Shown here piece by piece: positions 25,591 through 34,247 of a stretch of DNA of 64,000 nucleotides. Position numbers and translations under genes: made by a program. The stretch lies in NCBI RefSeq assembly GCF_000482865.1, contig NZ_AXWW01000013.1:62001-126000 (forward strand). Direction: 5' to 3'. The first letter of the stretch is position 1; every line of letters starts with the position of its first letter. The notes below the pieces were generated by a model. It ran no database searches, was not told the DNA's origin, and worked only from the letters and a program-made list of their open reading frames with translations. Source of the stretch: Actinokineospora inagensis DSM 44258. GTDB taxonomy: Bacteria > Actinomycetota > Actinomycetes > Mycobacteriales > Pseudonocardiaceae.

Positions 25591-27768
25591 GTGAGCACTC
25601 GACTGCGCCGCGCCGCCTGCGCTGCGCTGGCCGCGGTCTGCGCCGTTCTCGGCGCGCCGCTGACCACCCAGTCCGCCGCCGCGTCCGAGGTGGCGGCGAG
25701 ACTGCGGGTCGACCTGGACCAACTGAACCCGCGGGTGGTGGAGGCCACCACCCAGTCGGTGACCGTCACCGGCCGCATCACCAACTCGAGCGACCGCCGG
25801 GTCGGGAAGATCGACGTGCGGCTGCAGCGCGGCGACGTGCTCGACGACGAGGCAGGCCTGCGGTCCGCGCTGGCCGACCCGCAACGCGGCGACGCGCTCA
25901 ACCGGCCCGCGGTCACCTCGGCGTTCCAGCCGGTGGCCGACGCGCTCGATCCCAACCAGAGCGCCCAGTTCAGCATCACCGTGCCGGTCGGGCCGGACAA
26001 GGGCGCGCTGAAACTCGACAAGCGCGGCGTCTACCCGGTGGTGCTCAACTTCAACGGCCTGCCCGACTACGGCCGCACCGAGCGGGTCGGCGCGCTGAGC
26101 ACGCTGCTGCCGGTGCTGGCCGTCCCGGGCGGCGGTCCGGCGGCGCCGCCCGCGCAGCCGACCCAGTTGAGCGTGCTGTGGCCGCTGATCGACGACCGCC
26201 CCCGCCGGGTGGAGACCCCGACCGACGGCAGCCGCACCGTGTTCGCCGACGACGGCCTCGCCGCGTCGATGTCCAGCGGCAGGCTGTTCAGCCTGGTCGA
26301 CACCGCCCGCGCCGCCGCGACGACCAACGTCGCCGCGCTGCGGTCGCTGTGCTTCGTGATCGACCCGGACCTGCTCGACACCGCGGCCGAGATGGCGGCG
26401 GGCTACTTCGTGCGCGCCCCGGACGGGTCGGTGTTCCAGGGCAGCGGCGCCCGCACCGCGCAGTTGTGGCTCGACCAGGTGAAGGACCTGACCCGCGGCC
26501 AGTGCGTCATCGCCCTGCCCTACGCGGACACCGACCTGGTCGCGTTAACCCGGGCGGGCACCGCCGACCTCGTGTCGATGGCGATGTCCGAGACGTCCTC
26601 GATCGAGGCGGTGCTGGGCACCAAGCCGCTGACCAACACCGTCTGGCCCGCGGGCGGCACCATGGACGCCCGCACCCTCGCCGCGCTGAGCGGCAACACC
26701 CACACCACCGTGATCGTCGACAGCACCCGGCTGCAGAACGCGCAGGGCTCGCTGCCGTACACGCTCGGCTCGAACCTGCGCGCCATCCCGTACGACCAGC
26801 TCGTCGCGAACTCGCTGGCCCCGAAAGCCTCCGACGACGACTCCGGGGTGAAGACCTCGTCCATCCAGAACGGCCTGGCCTCGCTGGTGTTCCGCGGCGG
26901 CTTCCAGAGCACCCCCGGCCAGTCCGTGCTGGTCGCCCCGCCCCGCCGGTGGACCGCCACCCCCGCCGAGCTGACCGTGTTCCTGCAGACGCTGAACTCG
27001 CTGGAGAGCCAGGGCTTCATCCGCCCGCTCGGCCTCGACGGGCTCGTCGCGGGCGGCGACCACGGCACCGCGACCGGCCTGGACTACTCGCCGACCGACA
27101 GCGCCGCCGAGATCCCGGCGCCGGTCACCGCCGAGCTCGCCAAGGTCAACGCGGTCCAGCGGGACCTGGTGACCAACGTGCTCTCCGAGGACGCCACGAT
27201 CAAGGTCACCCCGGACACCCTGGTCCGGCCGATGCGGTACGCGCTGGTCCGGGCCGGATCGTCGGCGTGGCGCGGCAACCCGGACGGCTCCCGCCGGGCC
27301 ACCACCGCCGTGTCCGACGAGATGAACGCCATGCTCGCCCAGGTGTCGGTCACCGACCCCGGCCGCCCGTTGTCGCTGGCGTCGAAGGACAGCCCGCTGC
27401 CGGTGTTCATCAGCAACGCCCTGCCGGTCGCGGTCCGCGCGAAGATCAACGTCGGTGGCGACCCCGGGCTCAAGCCGGAGCAGGCGTCCGTGGTCAAGAT
27501 CCCGGCCAAGGCGGGCATCCCGCGCTACCTGCCCGCGGAGGTCACCCGCACCGGCCGGTTCACCGTGACGATCTGGCTCACCACCGACAGTGGCACCTTG
27601 TTGGGAAAGTCCTCCCGGTTGGAGCTGAACTCCACCTCGTACGGCAGCATCACCATCGTGGTCACCGGCATGGCGGCCGGGGTCTTGGTGCTGCTGGTCG
27701 GTCTGCGGCTGGTGCGCAGGATCCGGGTGGCGCGCCGCGCCAAGGCGGCGGCGGACAGCGATCTCTAG
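25591..27768 (+). CDS. DUF6049 family secreted/membrane-anchored protein
   Basis: 725 residues from GTG 25591. A signal peptide (LRRAACAALAAVCAVLGAPL, then SAAASEVA) is followed by a long extracytoplasmic region and one C-terminal membrane span (ITIVVTGMAAGVLVLLVGLRL) with a basic cytoplasmic tail. Genes of this family sit directly upstream of murJ in most Actinobacteria, as here (35-bp gap), suggesting a role in peptidoglycan or envelope assembly with the flippase. The polysaccharide-deacetylase-like segments sometimes noted in this family are not clear by eye. Function is unproven. Confidence 0.85.
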   Translation: MSTRLRRAACAALAAVCAVLGAPLTTQSAAASEVAARLRVDLDQLNPRVVEATTQSVTVTGRITNSSDRRVGKIDVRLQRGDVLDDEAGLRSALADPQRGDALNRPAVTSAFQPVADALDPNQSAQFSITVPVGPDKGALKLDKRGVYPVVLNFNGLPDYGRTERVGALSTLLPVLAVPGGGPAAPPAQPTQLSVLWPLIDDRPRRVETPTDGSRTVFADDGLAASMSSGRLFSLVDTARAAATTNVAALRSLCFVIDPDLLDTAAEMAAGYFVRAPDGSVFQGSGARTAQLWLDQVKDLTRGQCVIALPYADTDLVALTRAGTADLVSMAMSETSSIEAVLGTKPLTNTVWPAGGTMDARTLAALSGNTHTTVIVDSTRLQNAQGSLPYTLGSNLRAIPYDQLVANSLAPKASDDDSGVKTSSIQNGLASLVFRGGFQSTPGQSVLVAPPRRWTATPAELTVFLQTLNSLESQGFIRPLGLDGLVAGGDHGTATGLDYSPTDSAAEIPAPVTAELAKVNAVQRDLVTNVLSEDATIKVTPDTLVRPMRYALVRAGSSAWRGNPDGSRRATTAVSDEMNAMLAQVSVTDPGRPLSLASKDSPLPVFISNALPVAVRAKINVGGDPGLKPEQASVVKIPAKAGIPRYLPAEVTRTGRFTVTIWLTTDSGTLLGKSSRLELNSTSYGSITIVVTGMAAGVLVLLVGLRLVRRIRVARRAKAAADSDL

Positions 27769-27802
27769 GGCTGACCTACTGGTCGGGCGGACGGGTGGGT
27801 GG

Positions 27803-29446
27803 ATGGAAACGAGGACGGTGCGGCGGGACGAGCCGGGCGCGGCGGACGGCGAACAGGTCCCGTCGCTGGCCAAGGCCAGCGGTTCGATGGCGGTCGCCAC
27901 CCTGGTCAGCCGGGTGACCGGGTTCGGCTGGAAGGTCCTGATGGCCTGGCTGGTCGGCATCAACGTCTACAACGACTCGTTCACCATCGCCAACACGCTG
28001 CCCAACATCATCTTCGAGGCGCTGCTCGGCGGGGTGCTGGCCAGCGTGGTGGTGCCGCTGCTGGTGCGCTCCCAGGACGACCCGGACGGCGGCGCCGCCT
28101 ACACGAACCGGCTGCTGACCGTCGGCATGACCGGCCTCGCGGTGGGCACCCTCATCGCGGTCGCCGCCGCCCCGCTGCTGACCAGCCTCTACGTCGACGA
28201 CTCCACCGGCAGGGCCAACGGCGACCTGGTCACCGCGTTCGCCTACCTGCTGCTGCCGGAGATCCTGTTCTACGGCCTGTTCGCGCTGCTGTCCGCGATC
28301 CTGCAGGCCCGGCACGTGTTCGGCCCGACCGCGTGGGCGCCGGTGGTGAACAACCTGGTGATCGTGGCGACCCTGGTCGCCTACGCGGTCACCCCCGGCG
28401 AGATCTCGCTGAACCCGGTCCGGATGGGCGACCCGAAGATCCTGGTGCTCGGTATCGGCACCACCCTGGGCATCGTCGTGCAGTCGGCGATGCTGCTGCC
28501 CGCGCTGCGCCGGATCGGGTTCCGGTTCCGGTGGAACTTCGGCTTCGACAGCCGGTTGCGCGAGTTCGGCGGGCTGGCGCTGTGGATCCTGGGCTACGTG
28601 CTGGTCAGCCAGGTCGGCATGGTCATCACCCAGCGGGTGCTGACCGCGGCCGCGGCGGGCGGTGCCTCGATCTACGCGAACGCGTGGCTGCTGTTCCAAC
28701 TGCCCTACGGGGTGATCGGGGTGTCGCTGCTGACCGCGATCCTGCCCCGGATGAGCAAGGCCGCCGCGAACAACGACATCGACAAACTGGTTGACGACCT
28801 GTCCACCGGCAGCAGGCTCTCCGCGGTGATGCTGGTCCCGATCAGCGCCGTGCTCACCGTCACCGGCTCCGCGATCGGCGTCGCGCTGTTCGGCACCGGC
28901 GCCACCGACGTCGCCCAGGCCGAGCGGCTCGGCGACGCGCTCGCCTTCTCCGCGTTCGGCCTGCTGCCGTACGCGCTGGTCATGCTGCAGTTGCGGGTGT
29001 TCTACGCGATGAAGGACGCCCGCACACCAACCTTGATCATGGTCGTGATGACCGTGGTGAAGATCCCGCTGATGTACATGTGCGCCGCCGTGGTCCGCCC
29101 CGACCAGGTCGTCATCGCGGTGCTGCTGGTCAACTCGCTGACCTTCGTGGTCGGCGCGGTGCTCGGCCAGATGTGGCTGTGGGTGCGGTTGGGCAACCTG
29201 CACAGCAAGAAGGTGGTGCGGGTCATCGCGGTGTCGGTGCTCGCCGGGGTCGTCGGCGCGCTCGCCGCCTGGGGGATCGGCCGGGTCGCGCTGCCGGACG
29301 TGCGGTCGCTGGTCACCGCCTGGGTGAACCTCGTCGTGCAGGGCCCGGTGGCCTGCGTCATCGCCTTCGGTGTGCTGGTCGCGCTGAAGGTGCCCGAGCT
29401 CAAGCCCGCGACGAGCCGAATCACCCGACTGGTGCGCCGGGGCTGA
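27803..29446 (+). CDS. murJ: Lipid II flippase MurJ
   Basis: 547 residues with 14 predicted membrane spans after a ~30-residue hydrophilic N-terminus. It flips lipid II across the membrane for peptidoglycan synthesis. MurJ/MviN signatures include SGSMAVATLVSRVTGFGWKV at the start of span 1, NTLPNIIFEALLGGVLASVV, and RVFYAMKDARTPT in the second half. In mycobacteria MurJ is one polypeptide with an intracellular pseudokinase and an extracellular domain; here those parts are encoded by the next gene. Confidence 0.95.
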   Translation: METRTVRRDEPGAADGEQVPSLAKASGSMAVATLVSRVTGFGWKVLMAWLVGINVYNDSFTIANTLPNIIFEALLGGVLASVVVPLLVRSQDDPDGGAAYTNRLLTVGMTGLAVGTLIAVAAAPLLTSLYVDDSTGRANGDLVTAFAYLLLPEILFYGLFALLSAILQARHVFGPTAWAPVVNNLVIVATLVAYAVTPGEISLNPVRMGDPKILVLGIGTTLGIVVQSAMLLPALRRIGFRFRWNFGFDSRLREFGGLALWILGYVLVSQVGMVITQRVLTAAAAGGASIYANAWLLFQLPYGVIGVSLLTAILPRMSKAAANNDIDKLVDDLSTGSRLSAVMLVPISAVLTVTGSAIGVALFGTGATDVAQAERLGDALAFSAFGLLPYALVMLQLRVFYAMKDARTPTLIMVVMTVVKIPLMYMCAAVVRPDQVVIAVLLVNSLTFVVGAVLGQMWLWVRLGNLHSKKVVRVIAVSVLAGVVGALAAWGIGRVALPDVRSLVTAWVNLVVQGPVACVIAFGVLVALKVPELKPATSRITRLVRRG

Positions 29447-29516
29447 CCCGCTCCGTCACCGGCACCCCGGCGATTTCCCGTAGGCTCGGTGCCGAAAGCG
29501 GCAGGTGGGGAGAGCG

Positions 29517-31085
29517 GTGACGACACGGCGGACCGAGTACCCGATGGGCGAGGGAGCGGCTGGTCAGCGGCCGGGCACCCTGGTCCCCGGCGGTGTGGTC
29601 GGCGACGGCCGGTACCGGCTGCTCGCCGAGTTCGGCCTCGACGAGCGGGTCGACGCCCACCTGTGGCGCGGGCAGGACAACCAGTTGCGCCGCGACGTCG
29701 CGCTCACCCTGTTGGTCGGCGACCCGGCCAACGCGACGGCCGCCAACGGCGCGCGGCGGGTCCTGGAGCGCACCATGCACGCCGCCCGCATCACCCACCC
29801 GGGGACCTCGCGGGTGCTCGACGTGCTCGGCCCCGGCAACGGCATCGGCCGCGACGAGGGCCTGCTCGGCATCGTGGTCGCCGACTGGTCCCAGGGCACC
29901 GACCTGGTCGACCTCATCGCCGAGCACCCGCTGCCGCCCGCGACCGCGGCCCGGCTGCTGGAGCCGCTGGCCGCCGCGGTCGAGTTGGCGCACCACTCGG
30001 GCATGGTGCTGGGTGTCGACCACCCGCAGCGGATCCGGGTCACCCCGGACGGCACGCTGCGGCTGTCGTTCCCCGGCCCGCTGCCCGAGGCGACCCTGCA
30101 GGACGACGTGCGCGGCCTCGGCGCGATCCTGTACCTGCTGCTCACCGGCCGCTGGCCGCTGCGCAACGCCCCCGCCCTGCCGCACGCGCCGCTGGCCCCC
30201 GACGGCCAGGTCGTACCGCCGCGCGCCCTGTTCGGCTACATCCCGTACGAGCTGTCCTCCGCCGCGGTGCGCAGCCTCGCCGACGACGCCACCGGCGGCA
30301 TCCGCACCAGCGCGGGCCTGCTGCGGGTGCTGGAGCGGGCCAAGCAGAACGAGGACGCCACCCAGGCCATCGCCGCGATCCCGCCGGACGACGACGAGGG
30401 TGTCGAGGACGACGACGGCACCGTCTGGACGACCCGGCGCCCCGCCAACGACCGGGCCAAGCGGCGCAAGCTGGCCATCGGCGTCACGGTGCTGGCCGTG
30501 GCCACCGTCGGCGTGCTGGCCTGGGTGGGCATGGAGCTGATCAGCTTCTTCGGCGACAGCTCGCCGACCTCCGGTGGTCCGACCGTGGTCGCCACCGCCC
30601 CGGGCAGCGCGGGCGGCAACTCCGGTTCGGCCGCCCCGAAGCCGCCGCAGCCGGGCACGCCGATCCAGGCCGCCGGGGTCGAGGTGTTCAACACGAAGGG
30701 CACCCCGGACAACCCGCGCAAGGCGAACCGGGCCGTCGACGGCGACCAGAAGACCTCGTGGAAGACCGACAAGTACCAGCAGCCGTTCCCGGCGCTCAAG
30801 CCCGGCGTCGGCATCATGGCCTCGTTCGCCGAGTCGGTGCCGTTCGCCGAGGTGGTCATCGACTCGCCGAGCTCCGGCACCGTGGTGGAGGTCCGCACCG
30901 CGCCGTCGGAGAAGCCCGCGCTGGAGGAGACCAAGGTCATCGGCCGGGCCACCCTGCAGGCCGGGCAGACCAAACTGCAGTTGGACACCGCGGAGCCGAC
31001 CCAGCACCTGCTGGTGTGGATCACCACCCTGGGCGACGGCAACGTCTCCGAACTGACCGAGATCGGCTTCGTCCGCGCCCAGTAA
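29517..31085 (+). CDS. Pseudokinase-membrane-discoidin-like protein, MurJ partner
   Basis: 522 residues from GTG 29517, five bases after GGGGAG. Residues ~25-270 are a Ser/Thr kinase fold lacking catalytic residues: the VAxK lysine is replaced (RRDVALTLLVG), the HRD loop is GVDHPQ and no DFG is found. After an acidic linker comes one membrane span (KLAIGVTVLAVATVGVLAWV, around residue 325) and an extracellular F5/8C (discoidin)-like domain (VEVFNTKGTPDNPRKANRAV...KTSWKTD). It corresponds to the C-terminal half of mycobacterial MviN (Rv3910-type), which recruits FhaA when phosphorylated. It probably regulates MurJ (inference from family and position). Confidence 0.85.
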   Translation: MTTRRTEYPMGEGAAGQRPGTLVPGGVVGDGRYRLLAEFGLDERVDAHLWRGQDNQLRRDVALTLLVGDPANATAANGARRVLERTMHAARITHPGTSRVLDVLGPGNGIGRDEGLLGIVVADWSQGTDLVDLIAEHPLPPATAARLLEPLAAAVELAHHSGMVLGVDHPQRIRVTPDGTLRLSFPGPLPEATLQDDVRGLGAILYLLLTGRWPLRNAPALPHAPLAPDGQVVPPRALFGYIPYELSSAAVRSLADDATGGIRTSAGLLRVLERAKQNEDATQAIAAIPPDDDEGVEDDDGTVWTTRRPANDRAKRRKLAIGVTVLAVATVGVLAWVGMELISFFGDSSPTSGGPTVVATAPGSAGGNSGSAAPKPPQPGTPIQAAGVEVFNTKGTPDNPRKANRAVDGDQKTSWKTDKYQQPFPALKPGVGIMASFAESVPFAEVVIDSPSSGTVVEVRTAPSEKPALEETKVIGRATLQAGQTKLQLDTAEPTQHLLVWITTLGDGNVSELTEIGFVRAQ

Positions 31086-31139
31086 CCCCTGGTCGACGCG
31101 GGGTTCAGCGAGCCTGCGACCGCCCTATACCCTGTCCGG

Positions 31140-31769
31140 GTGACCGCCGCCGCCAGTTCGGACGCCGACCTCATCGCGGCGCACGCCGCGGGAGACCAAC
31201 ACGCCTTCGCCGAGCTGGTGCGCAGGCACCGGGACCGGATGTGGGCGGTCGCGCTGCGCACCCTGCGCGATCCGGAGGAGGCGGCCGACGCGCTGCAGGA
31301 GGCGTTCATCTCGGCCTTCCGCGCCGCCGGGTCGTTCCGGGCGGAGTCGCAGGTCACCACCTGGCTGCACCGGATCGTGGTGAACGCCTGCCTCGACCGG
31401 GTGCGCCGCCGCCAGGCGCGGCCCACGGTACCGCTGCCGGAAGCCGGTCCCGGCGAGCCGGTCACGCCGCGGGACGCGATGGCCGAGCGGGAGACCAGGT
31501 TGGTGGTGCGGACGGCGCTGGCCGAGCTGTCCGAGGAGCAACGGGTGCCGATCGTGTTAGTCGACGTCGAGGGGTACTCGGTGGCCGAGACGGCGAAGCT
31601 CCTCGGCATCGCGGAGGGCACCGTCAAGTCCCGGTGCGCGCGGGGCCGCGCCAAACTGGCCAAAGTTCTCGGACATCTGCGGAACCCCGATGCAGATGCG
31701 AACGTCCCAGGTGGCGCTGTCGATGAGGGGCGAACCACGCCGATCCGGCGCCGCTGGGAGGGACGATGA
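31140..31769 (+). CDS. sigM: ECF sigma factor SigM
   Basis: 209 residues from GTG 31140. The sigma-70 region 2 is clear (FAELVRRHRDRMWAVALRTL...DPEEAADALQEAFISAFRA) and region 4 contains EGYSVAETAKLLGIAEGTVK. Location between the murJ/pseudokinase genes and trxB matches mycobacterial SigM. Its start is followed by an overlapping anti-sigma gene (ATGA). It likely responds to envelope or redox signals. The C-terminal ~25 residues beyond region 4 are basic and polar. Confidence 0.92.
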   Translation: MTAAASSDADLIAAHAAGDQHAFAELVRRHRDRMWAVALRTLRDPEEAADALQEAFISAFRAAGSFRAESQVTTWLHRIVVNACLDRVRRRQARPTVPLPEAGPGEPVTPRDAMAERETRLVVRTALAELSEEQRVPIVLVDVEGYSVAETAKLLGIAEGTVKSRCARGRAKLAKVLGHLRNPDADANVPGGAVDEGRTTPIRRRWEGR

Positions 31770-32554
31770 CCGACGAGCTTCGGGGCGCGAGCCCCGACGG
31801 GCCGCCATGGTCGGTCGACCTCTTGGCGGACCTGCACGCCGGTGTCCTCGACCCGCAGCGCAGCGCCCGGCTGTGGCCGCGGGTGAACGCCGACCCGGCC
31901 GCGCGAGCGGTCGTCAACGCGTTGGAGTCGGTGCGGGTCGGGCTTGGTGAGCTGAGCGCCGCCCCCGTGCCGCCGATGCCCACGCACCTGGCCGCCCGGT
32001 TGGACGCGGCGATCGCCGTCGAGGCGGGCCGCGCGTTCGGGCACGCCCCGGTCGCGGTGCAGGAGCCGCCCCGGCCCGCGCCCGTCATCGATCTCGCCGA
32101 GGCCCGGCGCAAGCGGAACCGGCGCACCGGGTTGGCCGTCGGCCTGGTGGCCGCGGCCGCCGCGGCGGTGGCCATCGGCTACGGGGTGCTGCCCACGACC
32201 CAGCCGACCGGCGGTGTCGCCGAACCGGCGCCGACCGCGAGCAAGCCGGGGTCGAGCGACCAGCCCGGCGCGGTGTCCCCGATCCCGGTGCAGAGCAACG
32301 ACCTGATCGGCGCCACCGCCAAGGTGGGCAACAAGAAGGACTACGGGTTCCTGAAGAACGCCGACGGCCTGGGCAAGTGCCTCACCGCGAACGGCCAGGA
32401 CGCGAAGGCCCAGCCGATCGGGGTCAGCCCGGTCACCCTCGACGGCACCCCCGGCGTGATGGCCATCCTGCTCACCGGCCAGATCGGCAGGCTGCGCGTG
32501 GTCGTCGTGCAGCCGGACTGCCACGCCCTGTTCAACGACGTCATCGGCCGCTGA
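31766..32554 (+). CDS. Membrane anti-sigma factor for SigM
   Basis: 262 residues, start overlapping the sigM stop by 4 bp. The N-terminal cytoplasmic ~115 residues contain the acidic anti-sigma-like start (PWSVDLLADLHAGVLDPQRS). One membrane span follows (GLAVGLVAAAAAAVAIGYGV), then a Pro/Thr/Ser-rich extracytoplasmic linker and a small C-terminal domain with Cys (GLGKCLTANGQ and VQPDCHALFN) that could sense redox or envelope signals. It corresponds by position to RsmA (anti-SigM) of mycobacteria. No zinc-binding HxxxCxxC is seen. Confidence 0.82.
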   Translation: MTDELRGASPDGPPWSVDLLADLHAGVLDPQRSARLWPRVNADPAARAVVNALESVRVGLGELSAAPVPPMPTHLAARLDAAIAVEAGRAFGHAPVAVQEPPRPAPVIDLAEARRKRNRRTGLAVGLVAAAAAAVAIGYGVLPTTQPTGGVAEPAPTASKPGSSDQPGAVSPIPVQSNDLIGATAKVGNKKDYGFLKNADGLGKCLTANGQDAKAQPIGVSPVTLDGTPGVMAILLTGQIGRLRVVVVQPDCHALFNDVIGR

Positions 32555-32604
32555 CCCGGCGCGCGCCGCCCCCGGGCCGGTGCGCGCCATCACCACGTCG
32601 GCGC

Positions 32605-32631
32605 GGAACAACGGCCGCCTACGATCGCGTT
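32605..32631 (+). promoter_or_regulatory. Possible sigma-R/SigH-type promoter of trxBA
   Basis: GGAAC (32605-32609) and GTT (32629-32631) separated by 19 bp match the GGAAT-N18/19-GTT pattern of thiol-stress ECF sigma factors, which control trxBA in other Actinobacteria. It lies ~60 bp before the trxB start. Confidence 0.45.
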
Positions 32632-32692
32632 GACAACAGTGGCGACCGGGCGACACCGCCCGGGGCGACGTCGAGGGGCGATGGAGGGGCAG

Positions 32693-33688
32693 ATGCCTGC
32701 GGAAGCAGACCAGATCCGGAACGTGGTCATCGTCGGCTCCGGCCCGGCGGGCTACACCGCCGCCGTCTACGCGGCCCGCGCCCAACTGGAGCCGCTGGTG
32801 TTCGAGGGCTCCCAGTTCGGTGGCGCGCTGATGACCACCACCGAGGTGGAGAACTTCCCCGGTTTCCGGGACGGGATCATGGGCCCGGACCTGATGGAGC
32901 AGATGCGCGCCCAGGCCGAGCGGTTCGGCGCCGAGCTGCGCCCGGAGGACGTCGAGTCGGTGGAGCTCGCCGGTGACGTCAAGTACGTCGTCGCGAACGG
33001 CACCCGCTACGCCGCCAAGGCGATCATCCTCGCCATGGGCGCCGCGCCGCGCTACCTGGGCGTGCCGGGGGAGCAGAAGCTGCTCGGCCACGGCGTGTCG
33101 GCGTGCGCGACCTGCGACGGGTTCTTCTTCCGCGACCAGGACATCGCGGTGGTCGGCGGCGGCGACTCGGCGATGGAGGAGGCGCTGTTCCTCACCCGGT
33201 TCGCCAGGTCGGTGACGCTGGTGCACCGCCGCGAGGAGTTCCGGTCCTCCCGGATCATGCTGGAGCGGGCGCGGGCCAACGAGAAGATCCGCTGGCAGCT
33301 CAACTCGGCGGTGACCGAGGTCCTCGGCGAGACCAAGGTCGAGGGCCTGCGGCTGCGCGACACAGTGACCGGCGCCGAATCGGTGCTCGACGCCACCGGT
33401 TTCTTCGTCGCCATCGGCCACGACCCGCGCAGCACCCTGGTCACCGGACAGGTCGACACCGACGACGAGGGCTACGTCGTCACCCGGGGCCGCACCAGCC
33501 ACACCAACCTCGACGGCGTCTTCGCCGCGGGCGACCTCGTCGACCACACCTACCGGCAGGCCATCACCGCGGCGGGCGCGGGCTGCTCCGCCGCGATCGA
33601 CGCCGAGCGCTGGCTGGCCGAGCACGGCACCGAGGCGGCCGAGACCACCCCGGAACTCGTCGGCGGCGGCTACAGCGCCGCGAACTGA
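32693..33688 (+). CDS. trxB: Thioredoxin reductase
   Basis: 331 residues from ATG 32693, five bases after GGAGG; ATG 32681 is an alternative. It reduces thioredoxin with NADPH through FAD. Motifs: FAD-binding [20 protein letters not shown], redox-active pair CATC in [16 protein letters not shown]-binding [19 protein letters not shown] and the terminal FAD motif [16 protein letters not shown]. It forms an operon with trxA 30 bp downstream. It probably has its own redox-responsive promoter (see 32605). Confidence 0.97.
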   Translation: MPAEADQIRNVVIVGSGPAGYTAAVYAARAQLEPLVFEGSQFGGALMTTTEVENFPGFRDGIMGPDLMEQMRAQAERFGAELRPEDVESVELAGDVKYVVANGTRYAAKAIILAMGAAPRYLGVPGEQKLLGHGVSACATCDGFFFRDQDIAVVGGGDSAMEEALFLTRFARSVTLVHRREEFRSSRIMLERARANEKIRWQLNSAVTEVLGETKVEGLRLRDTVTGAESVLDATGFFVAIGHDPRSTLVTGQVDTDDEGYVVTRGRTSHTNLDGVFAAGDLVDHTYRQAITAAGAGCSAAIDAERWLAEHGTEAAETTPELVGGGYSAAN

Positions 33689-33718
33689 CCCCACCCACCG
33701 ACCTCGAGGAGCGCAAAG

Positions 33719-34048
33719 ATGGCAGCCAACACCGTCACCGTCACCGACAAGTCCTTCGCCGATGACGTCCTGACCAGCGAGAAGCCGGTGGTCGTCGACT
33801 TCTGGGCCACCTGGTGCGGCCCGTGCCGGATGGTCTCGCCGGTGCTCGACGAGATCGCGGGCGAGTACGCCGACAAGATCACCGTGGCCAAGCTGGACAT
33901 CGACGCCAACCCGGGCACCGCCCGCGACTACCAGGTGCTCTCCATCCCCACCATGATCGTCTTCCAGGGCGGCCGCCCGGTGCGCACCATCGTCGGCGCC
34001 AAGCCCAAGGCGATGCTGCTCAAGGAGCTCGACGAGTACCTCGGCTGA
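33719..34048 (+). CDS. trxA: Thioredoxin
   Basis: 109 residues with the active site WCGPC (FWATWCGPCRM) and the cis-Pro in SIPTMIVFQGG. It is a cytosolic disulfide reductase recycled by the upstream TrxB. Standard size. A Rho-independent terminator follows at 34064-34110, separating it from the cwlM-like gene. Confidence 0.97.
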   Translation: MAANTVTVTDKSFADDVLTSEKPVVVDFWATWCGPCRMVSPVLDEIAGEYADKITVAKLDIDANPGTARDYQVLSIPTMIVFQGGRPVRTIVGAKPKAMLLKELDEYLG

Positions 34049-34063
34049 GCCAGGCAACCCGGG

Positions 34064-34110
34064 ACCGGGGTCCGCGCGTCTGCAGATGCGACGCACGGGC
34101 CCCGGTTTTC
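34064..34110 (+). terminator. Rho-independent terminator of trxBA
   Basis: ACCGGGG (34064-34070) pairs with CCCCGGT (34100-34106), with a partly paired middle, followed by TTTT (34106-34109). Confidence 0.7.
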
Positions 34111-34247
34111 GCGTGATCGGACGACGCACCCGCCATCCCAGCGGGGGAACCGAACACCGACAAGGCACAATGGGTTACCTGTGCGGGGGTCACCGCACGG
34201 GTGCGCACCGGAGTCGACACCGGTGCCCGAGACGAGAGCGAGGGTGC

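Noticed and set aside
34110-34247. Possible c-di-AMP (ydaO-type) riboswitch before the cwlM-like gene
   Set aside because: A GGGGGAACC segment is present but the other conserved blocks (GGGGTGAA and the CCCGAACCCGACAGCTAACC-like end) are missing.
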